Shown here one piece after another: positions 18,480-27,721 of a DNA stretch of 64,000 nucleotides. Position 1 is the first letter of the stretch. Each line of letters begins with the position of its first letter. The position numbers and the translations under genes are program-made. Origin of the DNA: Pseudoalteromonas arctica (GTDB lineage: Bacteria; Pseudomonadota; Gammaproteobacteria; Enterobacterales; Alteromonadaceae); contig NZ_JABBMT010000020.1 in NCBI RefSeq assembly GCF_012927645.1, positions 1 to 64,000 of the forward strand. The letters run 5' to 3'. The notes beneath the pieces are model-generated. The model was not told where the DNA came from and did not search any database. It saw only the letters and a program-made list of their open reading frames with translations.

Positions 18480-19226
18480 TTAATAGGTATAGCTGGCAAT
18501 TATCTGCTTGATATTCGATTGCATATCAATGATCGCAGCATTAATGGCCTGCACATTGTCAATCGTGACCGTTTTTTTGCTGAGCATAAAATGGATTGGA
18601 TTATCATGAATAACATAAGGATGCAGTGTAATACCGGGAATTTTTTCTTGGCTTATGAGGTATAACCCAGATATTTCATCATCAATCATAAAATCCACAC
18701 GTTTTGCTTTTAACATATGCAGTCGATGCTTGAGTAAAGGTACCCGTACAAGTAAATCTTTATAATTTGTAACTTTGCTTAGCTGCTCAAATTCTTTACC
18801 ATAATAAGCACCATTATTTACGGCTATGGTTTTTTGTTGCGCCAACAGAGTGGCTAAATCATATGCTAGATATTTAGCATCTTCATACCAGAATAGTCGT
18901 ATTTTCTCACGCCTATACGGGGTTGAAAAGTGACTATATTGAGCACGTTGTTGATTGAAACTTGCAGCAGTTAATATATCCACACGGCCTTTTTCCAGCT
19001 CAACCAAACCACGCTTTGATGACGGTAAAGACACAAACTGACTACAGAATCCAGCATGCGTTAACACCAAACGGCTGATCTCTACATCTATTCCTGTCAG
19101 AGCCTGCTCACCATCAAAGACAAACGGTGGCCAAGGTAACACTACCCCTACTTGTAGAGTTTTTTCGCAGCCACTACTAATTGGACTCAACAATATCAAA
19201 AATAAGTAGATGTATTTAATAACCAC
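18480..19226 (-). CDS. Periplasmic solute-binding-like protein (SBP_bac_3)
   Basis: A second secreted binding-type protein of 248 aa. A signal peptide (about residues 1-19, MVIKYIYLFLILLSPISSG) precedes a Cys, but the position -3 Ser does not fit a strict lipobox. The mature domain opens QVGVVLPWPPFVFDGEQALTGIDVEISRLVL and contains GRVDILTAASFNQQRAQYSHF, matching the family pattern of the 15713-16462 gene; the two are paralogues only at the fold level. No transport partners are adjacent. Ligand unknown. Confidence 0.8.
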   Translation of the reverse strand: MVIKYIYLFLILLSPISSGCEKTLQVGVVLPWPPFVFDGEQALTGIDVEISRLVLTHAGFCSQFVSLPSSKRGLVELEKGRVDILTAASFNQQRAQYSHFSTPYRREKIRLFWYEDAKYLAYDLATLLAQQKTIAVNNGAYYGKEFEQLSKVTNYKDLLVRVPLLKHRLHMLKAKRVDFMIDDEISGLYLISQEKIPGITLHPYVIHDNPIHFMLSKKTVTIDNVQAINAAIIDMQSNIKQIIASYTY

Positions 19227-19280
19227 AGCCCAGTAAAATTATAGACGCTTTGTACAGTATGGTGCATCTGGCTCGAAATA

Positions 19281-19307
19281 CAAAAAAAGCAGCCCGAAAG
19301 CTGCTTT
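19281..19307 (-). terminator. Terminator of the chitin-degradation operon
   Basis: AAAGCAGC (19286-19293) pairs with GCTGCTTT (19300-19307) around a 6-base loop. On the minus strand it runs into a seven-base T tract, directly after the last chitinase gene. Confidence 0.85.
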
Positions 19308-19365
19308 ATGTGAGTGAATTTCACTTTAATTTATTACCTAAAAGTAGGCTTGGGTAATAGGCTAA

Positions 19366-21993
19366 TTAAAGTAATTTCCATACCTCTGCTACGCCTGGCT
19401 CATTTCCTTGAGTCCACCACTTCGCTTGGTATTTGTTACCACCATAAGAAACTTGGTCACCGCTATTGTAAGTTGCTGATGACTGCCAAATCAGAGCTTC
19501 GGTATCATCTGTTGGTTGCGTAATAGCTTCCCAAACGCCACCTAAGTCAGGACGATTACCTTGAGTCCACCATTTAGCTTTGTATGTAACGCCGTTATAA
19601 ACAACAGTATCACCACCAACATATACCTTACTCGCATCCCACGTATCACCTGTAGGAGGCGTGGTATCGGTGTTAGTTACCGTTACAATAAAGCTTTGAG
19701 TGGTAGCAACTTGGCCGTCACTTACTGATACTGAAACTGTTAAGTTTGTATCTGCAGCTACTGCGCCCGCCGTAAGGTTAATATTGGCACCACTGCCTAC
19801 TAATGTAAGACCTGCAGGGACATTCCATGTATAAGTCAGTGTGTCATTTTGCGCATCAGAGGCAACAACTGTTACCGCAGCAGAAGCGCCTTCTTCAACA
19901 GTAATATCAGCAATTGCATCAACTGTCGGTGCAGTGTTACCACCTGTTGTTGGCGCGATGACATTAACTACAACGTTTTGGCTTACTGTTGCTTTACCAT
20001 CAGTCACACTGACAGTTGCCGTAAACTGGCTGTCTTGGGTTACGTTAGGTGCAGTAATTGCCAATGTGCTTGTTACGCTGCCAGATACTATTAACTCAGG
20101 TGATGCAGTCCAACTAAACGTCAGTGGATCATTATCAGCATCTGTTGCTGAAGCACTGACAGAAACACTTTCACCAGCGTTCACAGTTACAGCGCTTGAT
20201 ACTGATAACACTGGCTTTTTATTAATTGGCGGTGTAACAACTCCACCTAAGCCATCGTGCATTGCATTAAGAATATCGCCATTATCGGCATCAATTTCCC
20301 ATGCAAATAAACCACCTAGGTTGTATTGATTAACATAGTTACCTTTAGCAAGTACCGATTCACGGCTATCATAAGTGATTAGTTTACCGGTAGAGCGGTT
20401 CCACACATACGCCGCTTGGGCTTGGTCATCGTAGCCTACTTCAAAGCCATTAACACCAGTGCCTGCAGCACCAATCATATGTGTTTTAATGCCTTTATAA
20501 TCGATAACGCCATCTTCCCACACGCCTTGTGCTGTTGAGCCTGTTAACTTGCCATTGCCAGGTGCGGTCATCGGATTGCCATCTATTGTAGTATTTTGAG
20601 GATATACGCCTTCCCAACCACGGCCATACATAGCCGTACCTACAACGATTTTCTTCGATGGTACATTTTGCGCTAGTAATAATTGTACGGCGTTATCAGT
20701 TGTATATGCAGGACCTTTACGTGGCTCGCCATTTTCATCAACCCCCGTACCATTACATTGGCCAGTGCTCATGTGCTCACCACAATAAAGCGCAGTTTGG
20801 TGGCCTGTTACATTGCTCCATGCGCCGTAGAAGTCATACGTCATCGCGAAAATGTAATCCATATATTGACTAGCCGCTTGGTAGTCAACATCTTCAATTT
20901 TATCGTAACCTGCACCAATTGCTGACGTAAGCTCGTAAGTACGGCCAGTTTCAGCTTCAAGCTTATCAAGCATAGCACGCAGTTCTTGCATTAATGCCAC
21001 ATAGGCTGGACCATCATTTATCGGATCGCCGATATCAGGATTAGGGCCGTCACCACCAGGAAATTCCCAGTCAATATCAACACCATCGTAAAACTTCCAG
21101 GTTCTTAAAAACTCTTCCATTGATGCTACAAAAATGTCTCGGTTAGCTTTATTAGTAAAGCCACTGAATGGGTCTGATAATGTCCAGCCACCCACTGATG
21201 GTAGGATTTTAAGATCGGGGTAACGCTGTTTAAGCGCCATTAACTGTGAATACGTACCACGGATTGGATCGGTCGCGTCCACTCCTGGTAATGCTTTTTG
21301 CACAGCCGCCCACGGATCGTGAATAACCACTTCATAATCAGCAGAGTCAGCACAGGCTGTTTCAAGTGCACGCTTAGGAGCGCCAGTTAATGATGCATTT
21401 TCACCACAAATTGGAATAAAGCCATATAAAATGTGGCTTAAGTTTTGTGCCGGGATATTTGTAACATCATAATCACGTCCGTAAATACCCCACTCAACAA
21501 AATACGCACCAGTCACTAACCCTGCTTTGGTGCCAATATCACGGTTATTAGGGTCAACATCCATCGGTAATGGCACTAAATGCCCACCGTCGGTATCTGC
21601 AATAACAATTGGCTTACCAGTACTGCGTGCACAGGTAATACCGCCTTCACATAGCTCTACATATAATGTATGACGACCAGCTTTGTCATAAGGAAATGCA
21701 ACAGTTCCTGTTTTAGTTCCTGCTGTCAGGGTGCCTTCGTTTACCAACATATCATCAAAGTAAACTTTATAGCTGTCACCGCCATCACCACTCCATGCAC
21801 TCCATTGAATGTTGATAGCGACTTGATCAACACGGGTAACCAGTTGCTTATATGACCCATTACCTTCTAAGTTCACTTCAACAAAAGAATATTGTTGCGG
21901 TTCCCAATTAATACTTGGTGTAGACGGTTCTGCAACGGCTGTACTTGCAAATAGGGCAACGCCAATGGCTGCTGTTAACTGTTTAATATTCAT
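19366..21993 (-). CDS. chiA: Secreted GH18 chitinase with ChiA-type N-domain and two CBM5/12 modules
   Basis: An 875-aa endo- or processive chitinase. A signal peptide (MNIKQLTAAIGVALFASTAVA) precedes a ChitinaseA_N-like beta domain (about 25-135). The GH18 barrel carries the catalytic DxxDxDxE motif as DGVDIDWE near residue 305, with the downstream Tyr-rich block MTYDFYGAWSN. Two PKD/cadherin-like domains follow (about 600-780), and two C-terminal CBM5/12 modules end the protein, each with the AKWWTQGN motif. Layout resembles Serratia ChiA plus extra binding modules. It is the last gene of a three-gene operon (64-bp gap) and is followed by a terminator. Confidence 0.95.
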   Translation of the reverse strand: MNIKQLTAAIGVALFASTAVAEPSTPSINWEPQQYSFVEVNLEGNGSYKQLVTRVDQVAINIQWSAWSGDGGDSYKVYFDDMLVNEGTLTAGTKTGTVAFPYDKAGRHTLYVELCEGGITCARSTGKPIVIADTDGGHLVPLPMDVDPNNRDIGTKAGLVTGAYFVEWGIYGRDYDVTNIPAQNLSHILYGFIPICGENASLTGAPKRALETACADSADYEVVIHDPWAAVQKALPGVDATDPIRGTYSQLMALKQRYPDLKILPSVGGWTLSDPFSGFTNKANRDIFVASMEEFLRTWKFYDGVDIDWEFPGGDGPNPDIGDPINDGPAYVALMQELRAMLDKLEAETGRTYELTSAIGAGYDKIEDVDYQAASQYMDYIFAMTYDFYGAWSNVTGHQTALYCGEHMSTGQCNGTGVDENGEPRKGPAYTTDNAVQLLLAQNVPSKKIVVGTAMYGRGWEGVYPQNTTIDGNPMTAPGNGKLTGSTAQGVWEDGVIDYKGIKTHMIGAAGTGVNGFEVGYDDQAQAAYVWNRSTGKLITYDSRESVLAKGNYVNQYNLGGLFAWEIDADNGDILNAMHDGLGGVVTPPINKKPVLSVSSAVTVNAGESVSVSASATDADNDPLTFSWTASPELIVSGSVTSTLAITAPNVTQDSQFTATVSVTDGKATVSQNVVVNVIAPTTGGNTAPTVDAIADITVEEGASAAVTVVASDAQNDTLTYTWNVPAGLTLVGSGANINLTAGAVAADTNLTVSVSVSDGQVATTQSFIVTVTNTDTTPPTGDTWDASKVYVGGDTVVYNGVTYKAKWWTQGNRPDLGGVWEAITQPTDDTEALIWQSSATYNSGDQVSYGGNKYQAKWWTQGNEPGVAEVWKLL

Positions 21994-22057
21994 ATTTCTC
22001 TCTTATCCATTATTAATTTAATTATTTAATAAGTTTGAACTACAAAACTTAGGCTTC

Positions 22058-23656
22058 TTAATAAAGTTTGATCCATACATTGGCTTGTCCCGGTATATCA
22101 CCTTGAGTCCACCACTTAGCGCTATAGCGCTGTCCTTGATACGTTACATCAGCACCACTTTGATAGGCTTTGCTTGCATTCCAATCGTTGTTCATATCCG
22201 GTTGTGGATCGCTTTGCCATGCATTAGAGCTATCAGGTTGCTGACCTTGGTTCCACCATTTCGCTGTATAAACAACACCTTGAAAACTGACTTTGTCCCC
22301 AGCTTGATAAACAGCACGACTATTCCAAGCAGCAACATCAGGATCAGTAATAACGCTGTCATTTACGGTGACTTTAAAACTAGTTTGAGTACTTAATTGA
22401 CCATCTGAAACCGACACTGACACGATATAATCAGTGCTTGCCGATACTTCTGGTGCACTAATCACCACGTTTTCATCACCACCAGTAAAACTCAGCGGCG
22501 CCGGCACTGACCAGTTGTAAGTCAATTGCGTTTGTTCATCATCAAAAGCATGTAAATGCACTGCTGTCGTAGTATTTTCTTCCATGACTACATCATCTGG
22601 CGTATGCACAATGGGTGCAGTGTTAGTAGGAGCACTTTGCACAGTTAAGGTATAAGTGTAATTTTCATTACTACTATACACTTGATTAATAAGCACATCT
22701 GTACTGTTATAAACCACGTCACCAGCTTGATTTTGCACGCCAATTTGTACTACGTGGGCATAATCTAAGTTCAGTTGTGCAGCGAGTGTTTGTTGCCAAT
22801 TCACTTGATTTTCAGCGCTGATTTTTAACTGCTGATTAATCACTTCTTGGCCATTTTCATCAAATAAACGCGCCCACACAGTGTCACCCACAATGGCATT
22901 TTGTCCTTGACGAACAAAGTAACCAACACTTGACCAAACACTCGGATCCGTCGGCCCTGCATCGGTCACAATGGTAATATCGCTACAGTTATAAAAGCCT
23001 TCACCCACTACATCGTTACGTTGCCAACGGCTATACAAAATAGCATCGCCGCTACGTCCTTGTGGAATTGCAACATTCATTTCGTAATAACGCTTTCCAT
23101 AGGTGTCTTTAATAACGTCAATACTTTCATGTTGTTGAACTAGTTCTAAGTCAGCCCACGTCAATACATCTGTTGCCGTATTAAAGCTGGGTTTAGTCAA
23201 GTAAAACTGCCAAAAACTTGGATCATGTGGTGTAGCCGCAAGGTAACGAATTTGAATATCACCATTAGCATTAGGCACTACATCACTGCGTTGCCAATGC
23301 AGCGAAGGCAAATCCATACCACGCTTTGCGTCGTCACCACCAGCACATAACGACCCACTTGGCACCTTAGCCTCTACCGCTGCTTGATTTAAGTAATCTG
23401 GTGTATTAGCCGAAAACTCAATATCTTGCACAAATTGCACAGTACCCGACTCTAAAAATGCGGCGCGACAAGCAAGGTTTGGAATATTGCTACCATCGGC
23501 TGGCCACCAATATCCACCATCGGCTTGGCAAAAAGCTTGCCGTGCTTTGGGGCTATCCATGTAACCATGGGCATTCACTTGCACAGGCACAATTGTTAGT
23601 AATACGCTGCTTACCACTACCGAAAGTGATAATGCTTTAGAGTTAATAGGTATCAT
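22058..23656 (-). CDS. AA10 lytic polysaccharide monooxygenase with two CBM5/12 modules
   Basis: A 532-aa secreted copper enzyme that oxidatively cleaves crystalline chitin. Signal cleavage after VQVNA exposes His30 (HGYMDSPKARQAFCQ), the first ligand of the copper histidine brace. The second His is in ATPHDPSFWQFYLTK. A GbpA-like middle region (about 205-330) and a PKD-like domain follow, then two CBM5/12 modules (AKWWNQGQQP and AKWWTQGDIP). I chose the ATG at 23656 because AAGGAC is well placed and the signal peptide then fits; the longer frame starts at a TTG. It lies between two chitinases in one operon. Confidence 0.95.
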   Translation of the reverse strand: MIPINSKALSLSVVVSSVLLTIVPVQVNAHGYMDSPKARQAFCQADGGYWWPADGSNIPNLACRAAFLESGTVQFVQDIEFSANTPDYLNQAAVEAKVPSGSLCAGGDDAKRGMDLPSLHWQRSDVVPNANGDIQIRYLAATPHDPSFWQFYLTKPSFNTATDVLTWADLELVQQHESIDVIKDTYGKRYYEMNVAIPQGRSGDAILYSRWQRNDVVGEGFYNCSDITIVTDAGPTDPSVWSSVGYFVRQGQNAIVGDTVWARLFDENGQEVINQQLKISAENQVNWQQTLAAQLNLDYAHVVQIGVQNQAGDVVYNSTDVLINQVYSSNENYTYTLTVQSAPTNTAPIVHTPDDVVMEENTTTAVHLHAFDDEQTQLTYNWSVPAPLSFTGGDENVVISAPEVSASTDYIVSVSVSDGQLSTQTSFKVTVNDSVITDPDVAAWNSRAVYQAGDKVSFQGVVYTAKWWNQGQQPDSSNAWQSDPQPDMNNDWNASKAYQSGADVTYQGQRYSAKWWTQGDIPGQANVWIKLY

Positions 23657-23715
23657 TATTTTGTCCTTAAAAAAGCTAAAATTTTGGGGCAAATGAACTT
23701 GCCCCTATTATTTAT

Positions 23716-26700
23716 TTACAGACTACAGCTTTTAGTCCAGTCAGCCGTTGATCCTGGCTCAGAACTTGTCCACCACTTCGCTTTATAAACAGCACTGTTA
23801 TGAACCATTAAATCACCGCTTGCGGCATGGCTTGGATTGCCAGCCCAATCTTGTTGAGGGAAGTTTGGATATACAGGGATTGAGCTGACAGCCACACCTT
23901 CACACATACCAGATGTATCACCATTACCTGGATCCGTAGTGTCACCGCCACCGGAAGTACCATCGGGCAACTGCGGATACTCAAATTTGAACGCGTAAAC
24001 TTTGCCGTCTTTTTCAATAGTAAAATTACTAGGACCGGTAATTGGCATGTAATACATCACCTGCGCATTAACAGTTTTACCATCACTGAAGTCTTTCGGT
24101 TGACCGCCCCATTCATTGTTAAGAGTGATTGAAAAACGGTGGAATTCATTTTCATAGCCACCAATGTTGTTACCGGCTGCATTTGAGCCATTTACTTCAA
24201 CTGCCATACCCAATTTTTCTTGTGCATTCCAGTTAGATTTAAAAATAGCCGATGTTGATACCGGCACATCAAACGAGATTTTCGCACCGCTTAGATCAAT
24301 ATTTGAGTTATTAGTGAACGCAAATGTTGGGCTAATTGGGTAGTTGTCATCACCAATTGGAAAGTCTTTGGCTGCAAACGTTACATCTACCGCCTCGGTT
24401 GGTAGTACAAAGTTTGGATTGCCTGGGTGAGTGTCATACGCCACGCCACTTTGATTAAACTTGTCATAAGCCAAAGTTGTTAAGGTAGAGCCCATGAAGT
24501 ACTCGCCTTTTGCTGAATCAAAATCATAATCACCAGCAAGTTCCCAAAACATGATACCGCCAAGGCCATTGTTGATTACGTAATCAACTTTAGTTGCCAT
24601 CGACTGTTCATCTTCAATAGATAGGAATACTTTTTTCTCTGCGTTCCATAACCAAGGTGCAACAGCAACGCTGTCATAATGACGTGTATAAGTACCCGTT
24701 AATTGATCATCTGCATCAGTCTCTGGCGTTAAGCCATACACACCTAAGTACGAACCAACAATACCATTTTCAAGATTTTTAACATGCCACAAAGGGTTAG
24801 AGCCTGCTGGCATTTCTTGACCTGCATCGTTCTTATCATGCCAAAGATTATCAATGCCTAATGCGCCATTACCACACTTGTTATTTTCGCCAACACCAGT
24901 ACCTTTTGCACAGTCCGCTTGGTTAGGTAAAGCAGATTGCCCCCACAACCCATTAGTACCACCACTAACATCTTTAAAACCACGGGTGTAGTAAGGAATA
25001 CCAATATTGATACGCCCTGCCGATACTGCGCCACGGAAATAGCGTACCGCCCAATCAGTATTTAAATAACCGATTCCTTCAAATTCTTTGGTGCCGTACA
25101 CATTCCATTGTGCAAGCTCGGAGTCAAGGCCGGTATCAAATAAGGCTGCGTTGTGGCCAACATGAGAGTTCCATGCACCGTGAAGATCATAAGACATGAT
25201 ATTGACGTAATCGAGGTATTTAACCGTTTGGAATGTTTCCATACCACGCAGTAAATAGCCTGAAGAAGGCGATGCAATCGTTAATAAGTAATGTTTCCCT
25301 GCTTTTTCACCAGCACGGTCTAACTCTTCGCGCAGTTTTTTCATTAGTACTTGGTAAGAGGCATTTAAACCAGCGCGGCGTGCATTTGAAATTGGAAAAT
25401 CATCAGGATGGCCTGAGTCTTTCATTGATGATGGGTATTCATAATCAATATCAACACCATCAAAACCATATTTTTCAATGAACTCGACTGAGCTTTTTGC
25501 AAAGGCATCAATGCCCGCTTGATTAACTGAACCATCGGCATTAGTAGTCATGGTATAAAAGCCGCCACTTTCAACACGGCCTGTATCATCAAAAAAGCCA
25601 CCCGTTTCAGCCCAACCACCAACTGATACTAAGGTTTTCACATGTGGGTGTTGTTTTTTATATTTATTTAGTAGATTAAAATGACCTTTGTATGCAAAGC
25701 TTGGATCCATTTCAGCGCCTGCAATACTTGGCCATTCCATATTAGTTGCGGGATTACCGACAGCATTTGGATCGCCAATCGATACTTTATTATTTGCATC
25801 AACATGAGCAAAAGCATAGTTAATATGCGTAATTTTATCCCATGGAATATCATTGACTAAATAGCTCGGTTGGCCATTTTCGCCATTACGCCAACTGGTA
25901 AAGTAACCAATCACACGGCGTGGATGATCATCTCCCATGATCTCGCGGCCATCAGCATCATACACAGTGCAGTACGGCGTATTGACACCTGGGGTTTGAT
26001 ATAAACCTTGTGGACGACACTCATCTCCCGTTACAGGCCCGGTGTTTTCTTCAACAACGGTTAACACTTTCGTAGCCTGAGCCGTTGCACCGTCATTATC
26101 AGTTACCGTTAACGTAAAGGTCGCTTGACCAAGCGCTGTTGCTTGCCAAGCATAACTGCTTGATGCCGTGCTTGCTTGATGCACATCAGCACCATTAACA
26201 GCAAAGTTAAGCGCCGTTACTTGACCATCACTATCAGTACCGGCAAGCGCAAACACCACTTGCGAACCAACCGTTAACTCTGTTGGTAAACTGCTAAAAC
26301 TAATTGTTGCCACCGGTGCTTGATTAACCGGATCCACAATATCAGTAACACTGATCGTATTGCTCACTTGCGTAGATTGCGCGCCGTCGTCATCAGTTGC
26401 CACAGCACTCACTTGATGAGTGCCGACAACCGCAGGCCAATTAGTACTAAACGGTGCGCTACTATCAGTTGCAATTAATGCACCATCAACAAAAAACTCA
26501 ACTTTTGTTACAGAGCCATCGTCATCGGTTGCTTGCGCTGTTATGACAACGCTGTCTTTATCGGCAAATTGAGAACTGTTTGCGGGGGTTAATACTGTAA
26601 TATTAGGTGCCTGATTTTCTGTGACAACGCTGTCACACAAACCCAAAAGTTTCCACTCTTGCCAGTCACCAGCATTTTCAACTGGATTTGACTGTGTCCA

Positions 26701-26880
26701 CCATTTTGCCTCATACGCATTATCTTGTGCGTGTACTTGGCTGCCACCGCTGTGAGTTTGCCCCATTTGCCATTGTGGTAAGACACTACAGTCAATTGCT
26801 GCATGCGCACTCAAGCCGACAAAACTAAGTGATACCACACTTAGCTTAAATGCATTTTTTATTGTCATTTGTGAGCTCAT
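23716..26880 (-). CDS. Secreted GH18 chitinase with CBM5/12 modules at both ends
   Basis: A 1054-aa chitinase and the first gene of the operon. After a signal peptide (cleaved near LSAHA) there is an N-terminal CBM5/12 (EAKWWTQSNP), two bacterial Ig/PKD-like domains (about 90-275), a large GH18 domain with DGVDIDYE near residue 475, a C-terminal beta domain of the Chitinase_C type (about 830-970), a Gly/Thr/Asp linker and a last CBM5/12 (YKAKWWTSSEPG). Barrel length with the long insertion resembles the second chitinase of the conserved Pseudoalteromonas chitin cluster. GGAGGAG directly before the ATG at 26880 fixes the start against an earlier in-frame codon. Confidence 0.95.
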   Translation of the reverse strand: MSSQMTIKNAFKLSVVSLSFVGLSAHAAIDCSVLPQWQMGQTHSGGSQVHAQDNAYEAKWWTQSNPVENAGDWQEWKLLGLCDSVVTENQAPNITVLTPANSSQFADKDSVVITAQATDDDGSVTKVEFFVDGALIATDSSAPFSTNWPAVVGTHQVSAVATDDDGAQSTQVSNTISVTDIVDPVNQAPVATISFSSLPTELTVGSQVVFALAGTDSDGQVTALNFAVNGADVHQASTASSSYAWQATALGQATFTLTVTDNDGATAQATKVLTVVEENTGPVTGDECRPQGLYQTPGVNTPYCTVYDADGREIMGDDHPRRVIGYFTSWRNGENGQPSYLVNDIPWDKITHINYAFAHVDANNKVSIGDPNAVGNPATNMEWPSIAGAEMDPSFAYKGHFNLLNKYKKQHPHVKTLVSVGGWAETGGFFDDTGRVESGGFYTMTTNADGSVNQAGIDAFAKSSVEFIEKYGFDGVDIDYEYPSSMKDSGHPDDFPISNARRAGLNASYQVLMKKLREELDRAGEKAGKHYLLTIASPSSGYLLRGMETFQTVKYLDYVNIMSYDLHGAWNSHVGHNAALFDTGLDSELAQWNVYGTKEFEGIGYLNTDWAVRYFRGAVSAGRINIGIPYYTRGFKDVSGGTNGLWGQSALPNQADCAKGTGVGENNKCGNGALGIDNLWHDKNDAGQEMPAGSNPLWHVKNLENGIVGSYLGVYGLTPETDADDQLTGTYTRHYDSVAVAPWLWNAEKKVFLSIEDEQSMATKVDYVINNGLGGIMFWELAGDYDFDSAKGEYFMGSTLTTLAYDKFNQSGVAYDTHPGNPNFVLPTEAVDVTFAAKDFPIGDDNYPISPTFAFTNNSNIDLSGAKISFDVPVSTSAIFKSNWNAQEKLGMAVEVNGSNAAGNNIGGYENEFHRFSITLNNEWGGQPKDFSDGKTVNAQVMYYMPITGPSNFTIEKDGKVYAFKFEYPQLPDGTSGGGDTTDPGNGDTSGMCEGVAVSSIPVYPNFPQQDWAGNPSHAASGDLMVHNSAVYKAKWWTSSEPGSTADWTKSCSL

Positions 26881-27223
26881 AGCTCCTCCACCCAAGGTTA
26901 AATATAACATCAAATTTACAATTCATTTTAAAAACTACCACAGTTTACCCATACGTCAACTTAATTTGGATATGTAATGCATATAAAACAGCCTAACAAT
27001 TAGTGAAAAAAGACCATTAAAAATATTTTTTATAGTCATTTAACATTAAAAAAAGCCATCTAGTTTATATAATGGGTAATTTCGCATACAAAATATGAAC
27101 TCAAGGTTAATTTATAGTTAAGGTTTATTTACAAGTACTTTGACGGGCTCTGGCAACTTTTACGAAGGCGTAAACGAGAGTATAAATGGATAAAACAACA
27201 ATAATGGATAGCTATATAACCAA
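26881..27223. promoter_or_regulatory. Upstream region of the chitin operon
   Basis: This AT-rich stretch must hold the promoter of the three chitin genes. On the minus strand a TTGACG lies about 75 bases before the start codon, followed 16 bases later by TAGTTT, a possible but weak -35/-10 pair. I saw no clear palindromic operator (for example of NagR type). Confidence 0.35.
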
Positions 27224-27262
27224 AAAGCCTCACCTAGAAAAAAATTATCTAAGCGAGGCTTT
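27224..27262 (-). terminator. Terminator downstream of arfA
   Basis: AAAGCCTC (27224-27231) pairs with GAGGCTTT (27255-27262), extended inward by imperfect pairing of CCTAGA with TCTAAG. The minus strand then reads into a short T tract. It may act in both directions. Confidence 0.65.
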
Positions 27263-27337
27263 ATAAAAACGCGCGTGTTTACCGTTTTTTGTAAAAAACA
27301 GCACTTAGAATAAAAGCACTATTTGATCGCTACATTT

Positions 27338-27538
27338 TTAGGCGGCGATTAAATAGGACTCTCGTCCTGTATGTTTGTTGTTGCGCTTGTAAGCGCCTTT
27401 ACCTTTTTTAGCTTTAACCACTTGCGGTTTAAATACTTTAGAGGTAACCAGCGCTGCCAATGCGTTGTGTTTTATCACTCCACGCCCTGCGTCTACTGCG
27501 GATTTGTTAACCGCTTTTTCTTTCGATTTTTTAGCCAT
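27338..27538 (-). CDS. arfA: Alternative ribosome-rescue factor A
   Basis: A 66-aa basic protein that recruits release factor RF2 to ribosomes stalled on non-stop mRNA, as a back-up for tmRNA. The family core is GVIKHNALAALVTSKVFKPQ followed by the invariant KAKKGKGAYKR with KH after it. Two short hairpins lie in the last third of the coding region (27383-27396 and 27355-27368). In E. coli arfA a comparable hairpin is cleaved by RNase III so that the mRNA lacks a stop codon and the protein is made in bulk only when trans-translation fails; the same control is likely here. Confidence 0.88.
   Translation of the reverse strand: MAKKSKEKAVNKSAVDAGRGVIKHNALAALVTSKVFKPQVVKAKKGKGAYKRNNKHTGRESYLIAA
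27355..27396 (-). promoter_or_regulatory. Tandem hairpins inside the arfA coding region
   Basis: Minus-strand GCGCT-TACA-AGCGC (27396-27383) covers the conserved GAYKR codons, and AGGAC-GAGA-GTCCT (27368-27355) covers TGRES; the latter has a GNRA-type GAGA loop closed by C-G. Both are 5-bp stems. Confidence 0.5.
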
Positions 27539-27668
27539 ATGATTTCCTATTAAGTAAGTTTAAAGTATAACAAGGGATACCGTCCCACACTGTTATTGGT
27601 GGCGATTGTATGCTTAATTTTAAAGCATGCAATCATTTTTAATGCTCTTTTTAATCTATTTTAGCCAT

Positions 27669-27697
27669 AAAAAAGCGCCGTTTATAACAGCGCCTTT
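27669..27697 (-). terminator. Terminator of the second TonB receptor gene
   Basis: GCGC arms with inner GTT/AAC pairing and outer AAA/TTT pairing form a hairpin; the minus strand runs into TTTTTTA. It lies about 25 bases after the receptor stop codon. Confidence 0.7.
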
Positions 27698-27721
27698 GTT
27701 GGTTTAACTTAGCCTAAAGAA

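Noticed and set aside
19841-20329. Long plus-strand frame opposite the chitinase
   Set aside because: It is the antisense shadow of the PKD-domain coding region, whose Thr/Val-rich codons keep the opposite frame open.
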